Positions 1-5,331 of a stretch of DNA of 5,407 nt are shown in pieces (positions within the stretch are counted from its first letter, which is position 1; each line of letters starts with the position of its first letter). Origin of the DNA: Thiobacillus sp. (GTDB taxonomy: Bacteria; Pseudomonadota; Gammaproteobacteria; Burkholderiales; Thiobacillaceae); NCBI RefSeq assembly GCF_024708915.1, contig NZ_JANJXQ010000220.1:1-5407 (forward strand), in the 5' to 3' direction. The position numbers and the translations under genes are program-made. The notes under the pieces were generated by a model, which saw only the letters and a list, made by a program, of their open reading frames with translations, was not told the DNA's origin and did no database searches.

Positions 1-146
1 TTGCCGATTTATCGGCTTTACAACCACGGCCTACCCCTTGCGGGTGGGCGACATAGTCGACTCTATGGCAACGACGAGCAACGCCGCCATGCGGAAAAAG
101 ACGCCGTTTCATGTTGCGATATTTCTGAGTCACGACACTAGTTGAA
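1..146. other. Unassigned left edge; possible end of an insertion sequence or other repeat
   Basis: I recognise no protein here. On the plus strand two overlapping frames stay open from the window edge: one ends at TAG 139-141, the other at TGA 143-145, just before the end of the convergent protease gene. The second has the more coding-like third positions (about two thirds G/C), so a truncated plus-strand gene tail is possible. Two related words occur: GCGACATAGTCGAC at 48-61, and 116-137, which runs from GCGATATTTC to CACGACA. Read on the minus strand the second begins TGTCGTGACTCAG, which resembles from memory the repeated terminal sequences of IS21-family elements. There is also a small hairpin at 3-16 (GCCGA/TCGGC, loop TTTA) followed by TTT, and a six-pair stem at 31-47. 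No convincing terminator for the protease gene is visible. The IS reading is a weak hypothesis; the alternative is plain spacer next to an unrelated gene. Confidence 0.3.
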
Positions 147-1331
147 TTAGGGTTCCTGCGCCTGTTCCAGCGTGCGTTGCATGGGGCGCCGCCCGACCCG
201 GATTTTCAGGCTCAGCGATTGCTGCTTGCGTGCCACCGTGAGTTGGGTGTCGATGCCGGGTTGCAGGGCGGCAATCAGGTTCAGCAGCGAGGCCGAGTCG
301 GTCACGGCATTGCCGTTGACCGCCAGCAGGATGTCGCCCGGGCGGATGCCGCCGGCGTCGGCCGGGCCGCCTTTCAGCACGCCCGCGATCAATGCGCCCT
401 CGGCATTTTTCAGGCTGAAGGATTCCGCCAGTTCGGGCGTCAGGTCCTGCACTTCGATGCCGATCCAGCCGCGCGTCACGCTGCCGGTCTTGACGATCTG
501 TTCCATCACCTGGCGCGCGATGCTGACCGGAATGGCAAAGCCGATGCCTTGCGAGCCGCCGGTGCGCGAATAGATGGCGCTGTTGACCCCCACCAGATTG
601 CCTGCTGCGTCGACCAGCGCGCCGCCCGAGTTGCCTGGATTGATGGCGGCATCGGTCTGAATGAAATTCTCGAAGGTGTTGATGCCGAGATGGGTGCGGC
701 CAAGCGCGCTGACGATCCCCGCGGTGACGGTCTGGCCGACGCCGAACGGATTGCCCACCGCCAGCACCCAGTCGCCGACCTGCAGGCTGTCGGCCCCGGC
801 GAAGGTGATGGCGGGCAGGTTGTCGGTATCGATCTTCAATACCGCCAGATCGGTTTCGGGGTCGGCCCCTACCACCCGCGCCGGCAGTGTCCGGCCGTCG
901 GCCAGCGCAACGCGGATTTGATCGGCGGCTTCGACCACATGGTGGTTGGTCAGGATATAGCCGTTCGGGCTGACAATCACGCCCGAACCGAGATTGGACA
1001 CCTCGCGCGGCCGTGAATCCAGCCGGTCGCCGAAGAAATAGCGGAAGATCGGATCCTGCAGCGCGGGATGGGCTGGGCTACGCACCTTTTGCTGGGTAAA
1101 AACGTTGACCACCGTCGGGATGACCTTTGTTGCGGCGGGGGCGAAGGAAGCGCTTGCGGCGGGAACGCTGGCCGCCGGATGCTGCGCCTGCTGAATGGTG
1201 AGGCCTGGCTGCCGGGTTTGCCAGTGCAGGAGGTCGGGCTTGAACAGCACGATGATGAACAACACGCCCAGGGCCACTGTGGCGGATTGGGCGAAAAGCA
1301 ACCAGAGTTTGCGCATGTTGATGTAGGTCAA
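147..1331 (-). CDS. degS: Membrane-anchored HtrA/DegS-like serine protease with one PDZ domain (S1C family)
   Basis: Trypsin-like protease of the HtrA (S1C) family, expected to be anchored in the inner membrane with its catalytic part in the periplasm, where such enzymes cut misfolded or signalling envelope proteins. Residues 8-30 are one hydrophobic anchor with no obvious signal-peptidase site, and about 38-68 are an Ala/Pro/Gln-rich linker. The protease domain spans roughly 69-275 with triad His131 (TNHHVV), Asp161 (DPETDLAVLKI) and Ser236 (GNSGGAL). The 30- and 75-residue gaps equal those of E. coli DegS (His96, Asp126, Ser201). One PDZ domain lies at about 286-380, with the carboxylate-binding loop GWIGI at 288-292. 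A single PDZ plus a membrane anchor favours DegS over DegP/DegQ; 394 residues is slightly longer than E. coli DegS because of the linker. The start is uncertain: TTG at 1331-1329 or ATG at 1316-1314, neither with a clear ribosome binding site. The gene is divergent from petA. Family is certain; DegS orthology is inferred. Confidence 0.9.
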   Translation of the reverse strand: MTYINMRKLWLLFAQSATVALGVLFIIVLFKPDLLHWQTRQPGLTIQQAQHPAASVPAASASFAPAATKVIPTVVNVFTQQKVRSPAHPALQDPIFRYFFGDRLDSRPREVSNLGSGVIVSPNGYILTNHHVVEAADQIRVALADGRTLPARVVGADPETDLAVLKIDTDNLPAITFAGADSLQVGDWVLAVGNPFGVGQTVTAGIVSALGRTHLGINTFENFIQTDAAINPGNSGGALVDAAGNLVGVNSAIYSRTGGSQGIGFAIPVSIARQVMEQIVKTGSVTRGWIGIEVQDLTPELAESFSLKNAEGALIAGVLKGGPADAGGIRPGDILLAVNGNAVTDSASLLNLIAALQPGIDTQLTVARKQQSLSLKIRVGRRPMQRTLEQAQEP

Positions 1332-1357
1332 GGAAAGCGTGATGCCGCCGCGCGATA

Positions 1358-1363
1358 ATTATA
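1358..1363 (-). promoter_or_regulatory. Probable -10 box of the protease gene
   Basis: The minus strand carries a perfect TATAAT here, 26 bases upstream of the TTG start and 41 upstream of the ATG. Transcription would begin near 1351, leaving a leader of about 20 or 35 bases. No good -35 lies at 15-18 bases spacing; that position is occupied by the GC palindrome GCGCCGGCGC (1384-1393). The weak -35 suggests modest or activator-dependent expression. Confidence 0.5.
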
Positions 1364-1427
1364 GCCTAGGGCGGGAACTTACTGCGCCGGCGCTACATTG
1401 GACTTCCGGTAGAGGGGGCAATTTGGT

Positions 1428-1433
1428 TAGAAT
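1428..1433 (+). promoter_or_regulatory. Candidate -10 box for the petABC operon
   Basis: TAGAAT matches five of six consensus bases and lies 36 bases before the petA start codon, giving a leader of about 30 bases if used. The nearest -35-like word, TTGGAC at 1398-1403, is 24 bases upstream, too far for a standard sigma-70 promoter, so only the -10 is supported. It is the best plus-strand candidate in the divergent region. Confidence 0.3.
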
Positions 1434-1469
1434 GCCGGTTTTATCGCAACACGTTCAGGTTAGGTAAAC

Positions 1470-2078
1470 ATGAGCCAGGAAGCCGAAGGGCAAAAAGTGG
1501 ACACAAGTAAACGAAAATTCCTGATCGCTGCGACCAGCGCGGTTGGGGGGGTCGCAGCTGTGGGGGTGGCGGTGCCGCTGGTCATGAGCATGCTGCCAAG
1601 CGCGCGCGCCAAAGCAGCGGGCGCGCCGGTGGAAGTGGACATCAGCAAGATCGAGCCGGGCATGCTGCTGACGGTCGAGTGGCGCGGCAAGCCGGTGTGG
1701 GTCGTCAACCGCACCAAGGAAATGCTCGATCAATTGGGCAAGCATGACGACAAGCTGGCTGACGCCATGAGCGAGCAGCCGCAGCAGCCCGACTATTGCA
1801 AGAACGCGACCCGCTCGATCAAACCGGAATATCTGGTGGCGGTCGGCATCTGCACCCACCTTGGCTGCTCGCCCAGCGAAAAGCTCAAACTGGGTGGCGA
1901 CAGTGGCATGGGCGGCGACTGGCCGGGCGGCTTCTTCTGCCCCTGCCACGGTTCGACGTTCGACCTTGCCGCACGCGTGTACAAGGGCGTGCCGGCTCCG
2001 ACCAATCTGGTGATTCCGCCTCATCAATACCTCAGCGATGCCAGGTTGCTGATCGGTGTAGACGCAAAAGGAGCGTAA
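1470..2078 (+). CDS. petA: Ubiquinol-cytochrome c reductase, Rieske iron-sulfur subunit
   Basis: Carries the [2Fe-2S] cluster that takes the first electron from quinol at the Qo site of cytochrome b and passes it to cytochrome c1. The 202 residues match the usual length for beta/gamma-proteobacteria. Residues 1-16 are a polar N-terminus ending in the Tat-like motif SKRKF (13-17), 17-41 are the membrane helix that also acts as uncleaved Tat signal, and 42-50 form the Ala-rich hinge. The soluble Rieske domain has cluster ligands Cys128 and His130 (CTHLGC) and Cys157 and His160 (CPCHGS); Cys133 and Cys159 form the expected disulfide. Two oddities are visible: the twin-arginine pair is Lys-Arg, and the residue after CPCHGST is Phe164 where many Rieske proteins have Tyr. 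Codons 9-17 are AT-rich relative to the rest. An AGGT at 1462-1465 is a modest ribosome binding site. It is first in petABC, with a four-base gap to petB. Confidence 0.97.
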   Translation: MSQEAEGQKVDTSKRKFLIAATSAVGGVAAVGVAVPLVMSMLPSARAKAAGAPVEVDISKIEPGMLLTVEWRGKPVWVVNRTKEMLDQLGKHDDKLADAMSEQPQQPDYCKNATRSIKPEYLVAVGICTHLGCSPSEKLKLGGDSGMGGDWPGGFFCPCHGSTFDLAARVYKGVPAPTNLVIPPHQYLSDARLLIGVDAKGA

Positions 2079-2082
2079 ATAA

Positions 2083-3318
2083 ATGTCTGCCCTGCAAAAA
2101 ATGATGGGTTGGATCGACGATCGATTCCCGCTCACCGCCACCTACAAGGCGCATCTGTCCGAGTACTACGCGCCCAAGAACTTCAACTTCTGGTATTTCT
2201 TCGGTTCGCTGGCGCTGCTGGTGCTGGTGCTGCAGATCGTCACCGGCATCTTCCTCACCATGAGCTACAAGCCGGATGCCGAGCTCGCCTTCGCATCCGT
2301 CGAGTACATCATGCGCGACGTCGACTGGGGCTGGCTGATCCGCTACATGCACTCGACCGGCGCCTCGATGTTCTTCGTCGTCGTCTATCTGCATATGTTC
2401 CGCGGCCTGATGTATGGTTCCTACCGCAAGCCGCGCGAACTGATCTGGATCTTTGGCGTGCTGATCTACCTGGCGCTGATGGCCGAAGCCTTCCTCGGCT
2501 ATCTGCTGCCGTGGGGCCAGATGTCGTACTGGGGTGCGCAGGTGATCGTTAACCTGTTCGCCGCCGTGCCCTTCATCGGTGAAGACCTGTCGATCTGGAT
2601 TCGCGGTGACTACGTGATTTCGGACGCCACCCTGAACCGCTTCTTCGCCTTCCACGTCATCGCTTTGCCGCTGGTGCTGCTGGCGCTGGTGGTGGTGCAC
2701 CTGGTGGCGCTGCACGAAGTCGGTTCCAACAACCCCGACGGCATCGAGATCAAGAAGAAGAAGGATCCGGTGACACATATTCCGCTCGACGGCATTCCCT
2801 TCCATCCGTACTACACGGTGAAGGACATCGTCGGCGTCATCGTCTTCCTGATGGTGTTCTCGGCGATCGTGTTCTTCGCGCCGGAAATGGGCGGCTACTT
2901 CCTCGAAGCCAACAACTTCGTCCCGGCCGACTCGCTGAAGACGCCGCAGCACATCGCGCCGCTGTGGTATTTCACCCCGTTCTACGCGATTCTGCGTGCG
3001 GTGCCGCCGATGTTCGGCTCGCAGTTCCCGGGCGTGGTGGCGATGGGCCTGTCGATCGTCGTGCTGTTCTTCCTGCCCTGGCTCGACCGCGGCAAGGTCA
3101 AGTCGATCCGCTATCGCGGCCCGATCTACAAGATCATGCTTGCTCTGTTCCTCGTGTCCTTCATCGGACTGGGCTATCTTGGCCTGTTGCCGTCCACCCC
3201 GGTGGCGACGATATTTGCCCAGGTCTTCTCAGTGATCTACTTCCTGTTTTTCCTGCTGATGCCCTGGTATACCTCGATTGACAAAACCAAACCGGAACCG
3301 GAAAGGGTGACTGGCTAA
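2083..3318 (+). CDS. petB: Ubiquinol-cytochrome c reductase, cytochrome b subunit
   Basis: Membrane core of complex III; binds two b haems and forms the quinol-oxidising (Qo) and quinone-reducing (Qi) sites. At 411 residues it is a full-length, unsplit cytochrome b with eight predicted helices, approximately at 36-60, 88-110, 119-142, 187-209, 247-265, 317-333, 350-368 and 377-397. Haem ligands are His90/His104 in helix B and His191/His206 in helix D. The second pair is separated by 14 residues, as in cytochrome b6 and beta/gamma-proteobacterial forms, not 13 as in mitochondria. LPWGQMSYWG (142-151) is the conserved cd1-region motif of the Qo site. The second Qo motif, normally PEWY, reads PLWY at 293-296. 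The lysine run KKKK at 224-227 lies in the loop after helix D. AAGGAG at 2068-2073, nine bases before the ATG, is an excellent ribosome binding site placed inside the end of petA. The stop codon directly abuts the petC ATG, implying tight co-translation. Confidence 0.98.
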   Translation: MSALQKMMGWIDDRFPLTATYKAHLSEYYAPKNFNFWYFFGSLALLVLVLQIVTGIFLTMSYKPDAELAFASVEYIMRDVDWGWLIRYMHSTGASMFFVVVYLHMFRGLMYGSYRKPRELIWIFGVLIYLALMAEAFLGYLLPWGQMSYWGAQVIVNLFAAVPFIGEDLSIWIRGDYVISDATLNRFFAFHVIALPLVLLALVVVHLVALHEVGSNNPDGIEIKKKKDPVTHIPLDGIPFHPYYTVKDIVGVIVFLMVFSAIVFFAPEMGGYFLEANNFVPADSLKTPQHIAPLWYFTPFYAILRAVPPMFGSQFPGVVAMGLSIVVLFFLPWLDRGKVKSIRYRGPIYKIMLALFLVSFIGLGYLGLLPSTPVATIFAQVFSVIYFLFFLLMPWYTSIDKTKPEPERVTG

Positions 3319-4044
3319 ATGAAACGCTTGAAGAACTTTCTTTTCCTGCTGGCGGCAGCCCCCGTGGTGGCCTTTGCGTCGGGCCCCAGCGTTCATCTGG
3401 ACAAGGCGCCGGTCAATCTGTCCGATCAGGACTCACTGCAGCGCGGCGCCCGCATGTTCGTGAACTACTGCCTCAACTGCCACAGCGCCGGTTCCATGCG
3501 TTACTCGCGTCTGCAGGATCTGGGCCTGACCGAAGACCAGATCAAGGAGAACCTGCTGTTTGCCGGCGAAAAGCCGGGCGAGACCATGACGGTCGGTATG
3601 ACCAAGGCCGACGGCAAGGCCTGGTTCGGCGCCACCCCGCCCGACCTCAGCGTGATCGCCCGTTCGCGCGGGGCCGACTGGCTCTACACCTACCTGCGCA
3701 GCTTCTACCGTGACGACACCCGCGCCACCGGCTGGAACAACATCGTGTTCGACAAGGTCGGCATGCCGCACGTAATGTGGGATCTGCAGGGCGAAATGGT
3801 GCCGCACTACAAGAAGGAGGGCGAGCATGAAGTGATCGATCGCCTCGAACTGTCCAAGCCCGGCAGCATCACCCTGGCCGAGTACGACGCCAAGGTAGGC
3901 GACCTGGTCAACTACCTGGTGTGGATGGGCGAGCCCGCGCAGGTCCAGCGCAAGCAGCTTGGCGTCATCGTACTGATTTTTCTGGCGGTCTTCTTCGTAG
4001 TGGCCTATTACCTGAAGAAAGAGTTCTGGAAAGATATCCACTGA
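3319..4044 (+). CDS. petC: Ubiquinol-cytochrome c reductase, cytochrome c1 subunit
   Basis: Membrane-anchored c-type cytochrome that accepts electrons from the Rieske cluster and hands them to a soluble periplasmic cytochrome c. The 241 residues begin with a Sec signal peptide (MKRLKN, then a hydrophobic stretch to about 20, with AFA-S a likely cleavage site). The haem-binding motif CLNCH is at 51-55, attaching haem through Cys51 and Cys54 with His55 as axial ligand. Met149 in VGMPHV is the probable sixth ligand, at the position expected for cytochrome c1. A single C-terminal helix at 214-231 followed by KKEFWKDIH anchors the protein with a short positive cytoplasmic tail. This is the compact bacterial form, not the cytochrome b/c1 fusion seen in Bradyrhizobium. 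The ATG follows the petB stop without a gap; AGGGTG at 3304-3309 inside petB supplies the ribosome binding site. It is the last gene of the operon. No missing residue is apparent. Confidence 0.97.
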   Translation: MKRLKNFLFLLAAAPVVAFASGPSVHLDKAPVNLSDQDSLQRGARMFVNYCLNCHSAGSMRYSRLQDLGLTEDQIKENLLFAGEKPGETMTVGMTKADGKAWFGATPPDLSVIARSRGADWLYTYLRSFYRDDTRATGWNNIVFDKVGMPHVMWDLQGEMVPHYKKEGEHEVIDRLELSKPGSITLAEYDAKVGDLVNYLVWMGEPAQVQRKQLGVIVLIFLAVFFVVAYYLKKEFWKDIH

Positions 4045-4060
4045 GTCGGGCCACACCATT

Positions 4061-4098
4061 TGCCAACAGCCGGACTGTGTCCGGCTGTTGGCATTTAT
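4061..4098 (+). terminator. Strong hairpin ending the petABC operon
   Basis: A perfect 14-pair stem (4061-4074 with 4080-4093) closes on the five-base loop CTGTG, 16 bases after the petC stop. The tail is only TTTAT, poorer in T than a classical intrinsic terminator, but the stem is long and GC-rich. The symmetric hairpin probably also protects the 3' end of the petC message. It separates petABC from sspAB. Confidence 0.85.
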
Positions 4099-4193
4099 CG
4101 ATCCGGCCCAACCCGCTTGAATGACCGGTGCTGACGCACTGTTCGCCAGCCGTGCAGCATGCCGAAACAACCAATATTCGAGCCCGCTTGTTA

Positions 4194-4217
4194 CCGGCTG
4201 GAAACTCAGGCAGCCGG
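4194..4217 (+). other. Second hairpin in the petC-sspA intergenic region
   Basis: CCGGCTG at 4194-4200 pairs perfectly with CAGCCGG at 4211-4217 across the ten-base loop GAAACTCAGG, and ATTTC follows. The stem uses the same seven-base word as the inner part of the petC terminator. It sits 51 bases before sspA and could be a weak terminator, a structured sspA leader or an operator; the sequence does not decide. I found no convincing sigma-70 promoter for sspA in 4099-4268. Confidence 0.4.
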
Positions 4218-4254
4218 ATTTCAAGTCAAAAAGCATCAACATACGCAACACGAT

Positions 4255-4260
4255 AGGGAG
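4255..4260 (+). promoter_or_regulatory. sspA ribosome binding site, decides between two adjacent ATGs
   Basis: AGGGAG lies 8 bases before the ATG at 4269 and 11 before the second ATG at 4272. The shorter spacing favours the first ATG, so the protein begins Met-Met-Thr. Confidence 0.7.
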
Positions 4261-4268
4261 CCCCTGCC

Positions 4269-4868
4269 ATGATGACCTTGTATTCCGGTAGCACCGATCC
4301 GTACAGCCATCGCTGTCGCATCGTCCTGTTTGAGAAGGACATGGACTTTGAAGTCATCGATGTGGACATGCACAACAAGCCGGAAGAAATCGCCAGCATC
4401 AGCCCCAGCGGCAAGATGCCGGTGCTGGTCGAGCGCGACCTGATTCTGACCGAATCCAACATCATCAACGAATACATCGACGAGCGTTTTCCGCATCCGC
4501 AGCTGATGCCGCCGGATCCCGTCATGCGTGCGCGTGCGCGACTGGTGCTGTTCAATTTCGAGCACGACCTGTTTACCCACGTCGATACGCTGGAGCACGC
4601 CCTCGGCAAGTCGTCAGACAAGGCGCGCCAGGAAATCCGCGACAGCCTGTCGCAGCTCACGCCCATCCTCACCAAGCAGAAATATCTGATGAACGACGAG
4701 TTCTCCATGCTGGATGTGGCGATCGCTCCCCTGCTGTGGCGTCTCGAGCATTACGGCATCGAGCTGCCGAAAATGGCGGCGCCGGTGCTCAAGTACCGCG
4801 AGCGCCTGTTCAGCCGCCCGGCCTTCATCAACGCGCTGACGCCCACCGAAAAGGCGCTGCGCAAGTAA
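4269..4868 (+). CDS. sspA: Stringent starvation protein A, RNA-polymerase-associated regulator
   Basis: SspA has a glutathione S-transferase fold but works as a transcription regulator that binds RNA polymerase; in E. coli it supports acid and starvation survival, and relatives control virulence in several pathogens. The 199 residues show an N-terminal thioredoxin-like domain (about 1-80) with YSGSTDPYSHRCRIVL near the start, the fold-typical cis-Pro region SGKMPVLV (47-54) and ESNIINEYID (62-71), then an all-helical C-terminal domain (about 85-195). Tyr-Ser-His occupies the stretch where active transferases place their catalytic residue. The surface pocket motif PHP, needed for E. coli SspA function, is intact at 75-77 (RFPHPQLMPP). 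It follows the petC terminator after a 224-base gap and probably has its own promoter. sspB starts 13 bases downstream, so the two form one operon. The pet-ssp adjacency is known from other proteobacteria. Confidence 0.95.
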   Translation: MMTLYSGSTDPYSHRCRIVLFEKDMDFEVIDVDMHNKPEEIASISPSGKMPVLVERDLILTESNIINEYIDERFPHPQLMPPDPVMRARARLVLFNFEHDLFTHVDTLEHALGKSSDKARQEIRDSLSQLTPILTKQKYLMNDEFSMLDVAIAPLLWRLEHYGIELPKMAAPVLKYRERLFSRPAFINALTPTEKALRK

Positions 4869-4878
4869 GGGGCGAGGA
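4867..4878 (+). promoter_or_regulatory. sspB ribosome binding region supporting a GTG start
   Basis: AAGGGG (4867-4872) overlaps the sspA stop codon and lies nine bases before the GTG at 4882; GAGGA (4874-4878) is closer, three bases away. No ATG occurs in frame near the conserved N-terminus, so GTG is the only sensible start. Confidence 0.6.
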
Positions 4879-4881
4879 CGG

Positions 4882-5289
4882 GTGGCCGAGATTTCAACCA
4901 AGCCTTATCTGATTCGTGCCCTATATGAATGGTGCACGGATTCGGGTTTCACCCCGCAGCTGCTGGTTGCGGTGGACGGCCGTACCCGTGTGCCGCCCGG
5001 TTTCGTCAAGGACGGCCAGATCGTGCTGAACATCAGCGCGGCCTCCACCCGCAATCTCACCCTGGACAACGACTGGATCCAGTTTTCCGCGCGCTTCGGC
5101 GGCGTTTCGCACGAGATTTCCATTCCGGTGGATCGGGTGGCCGCCATCTTCGCGCGGGAGAACGGCCAGGGCCTGCATTTCGAACCGGTCGACGCATCCG
5201 CGCCGCCGCCCGGGCAGGCGCCATCGCCCTTACCAGGCGATGCGCCGGCGCCGCCCAAGGGCAAACCCGCGCTCAAAGTCGTCAAGTAA
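4882..5289 (+). CDS. sspB: ClpXP adaptor / stringent starvation protein B
   Basis: SspB is the adaptor that binds ssrA-tagged proteins from stalled ribosomes, and in E. coli also the N-terminal fragment of RseA, and delivers them to the ClpXP protease. The folded substrate-binding domain covers about 5-103: it opens with KPYLIRALYEWCTDSGFTP, contains the conserved patch VPPGFVKDGQIVLNIS (37-52) and FSARFGGVSHEISIPV (68-83), and ends near GLHFEP. A flexible Pro/Ala-rich linker follows (104-127), then the ClpX-binding tail GKPALKVVK at the extreme C-terminus, nearly identical to the tail of E. coli SspB. At 135 residues it is shorter than the E. coli protein (about 165), the difference being mainly in the linker, which here is Pro-rich. 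The GTG start fits the conserved N-terminus. It is co-transcribed with sspA. No terminator is visible before the tRNA gene. Confidence 0.95.
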   Translation: MAEISTKPYLIRALYEWCTDSGFTPQLLVAVDGRTRVPPGFVKDGQIVLNISAASTRNLTLDNDWIQFSARFGGVSHEISIPVDRVAAIFARENGQGLHFEPVDASAPPPGQAPSPLPGDAPAPPKGKPALKVVK

Positions 5290-5315
5290 TCGGATTATCC
5301 ATCGCGCGACGTCGT

Positions 5316-5331
5316 TATAATGTCGCCCGTC
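5316..5331 (+). promoter_or_regulatory. tRNA-Thr promoter: perfect -10 box and GC-rich discriminator
   Basis: TATAAT at 5316-5321 is followed by GTCGCCCG, a GC-rich discriminator of the sort found at stable-RNA promoters under stringent (ppGpp) control. The expected start is near 5328-5329, only three or four bases before the mature tRNA. The -35 region (about 5293-5298, GATTAT) is poor and begins just after the sspB stop. A short palindrome CGACGTCG sits at 5307-5314. Confidence 0.6.

Noticed and set aside
31..47. Six-pair stem after the protease gene as its intrinsic terminator
   Set aside because: It contains a T-G pair and is not followed by a T-run on either strand.
177..1016. Long open frame on the plus strand opposite the protease gene
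   Set aside because: It is the antisense of a gene with an intact catalytic triad and PDZ domain; the translation is low-complexity and lacks recognisable motifs, as expected in GC-rich DNA.
2032..2952. Long minus-strand open frame across petB
   Set aside because: Its His/Gln/Asp/Glu-rich translation is the usual antisense product of a GC-rich membrane protein gene; petB on the other strand is unambiguous.
4188..4247. sigma-70 promoter for sspA built on TTGTTA (4188) or TTTCAA (4219)
   Set aside because: At 16-18 bases spacing the -10 positions read CAGCCG-like or TACGCA, too far from TATAAT to support a call.
3433..4251. Minus-strand open frame across petC and the terminator
   Set aside because: It runs antisense through petC and through the terminator hairpin, and no motif or ribosome binding site supports it.
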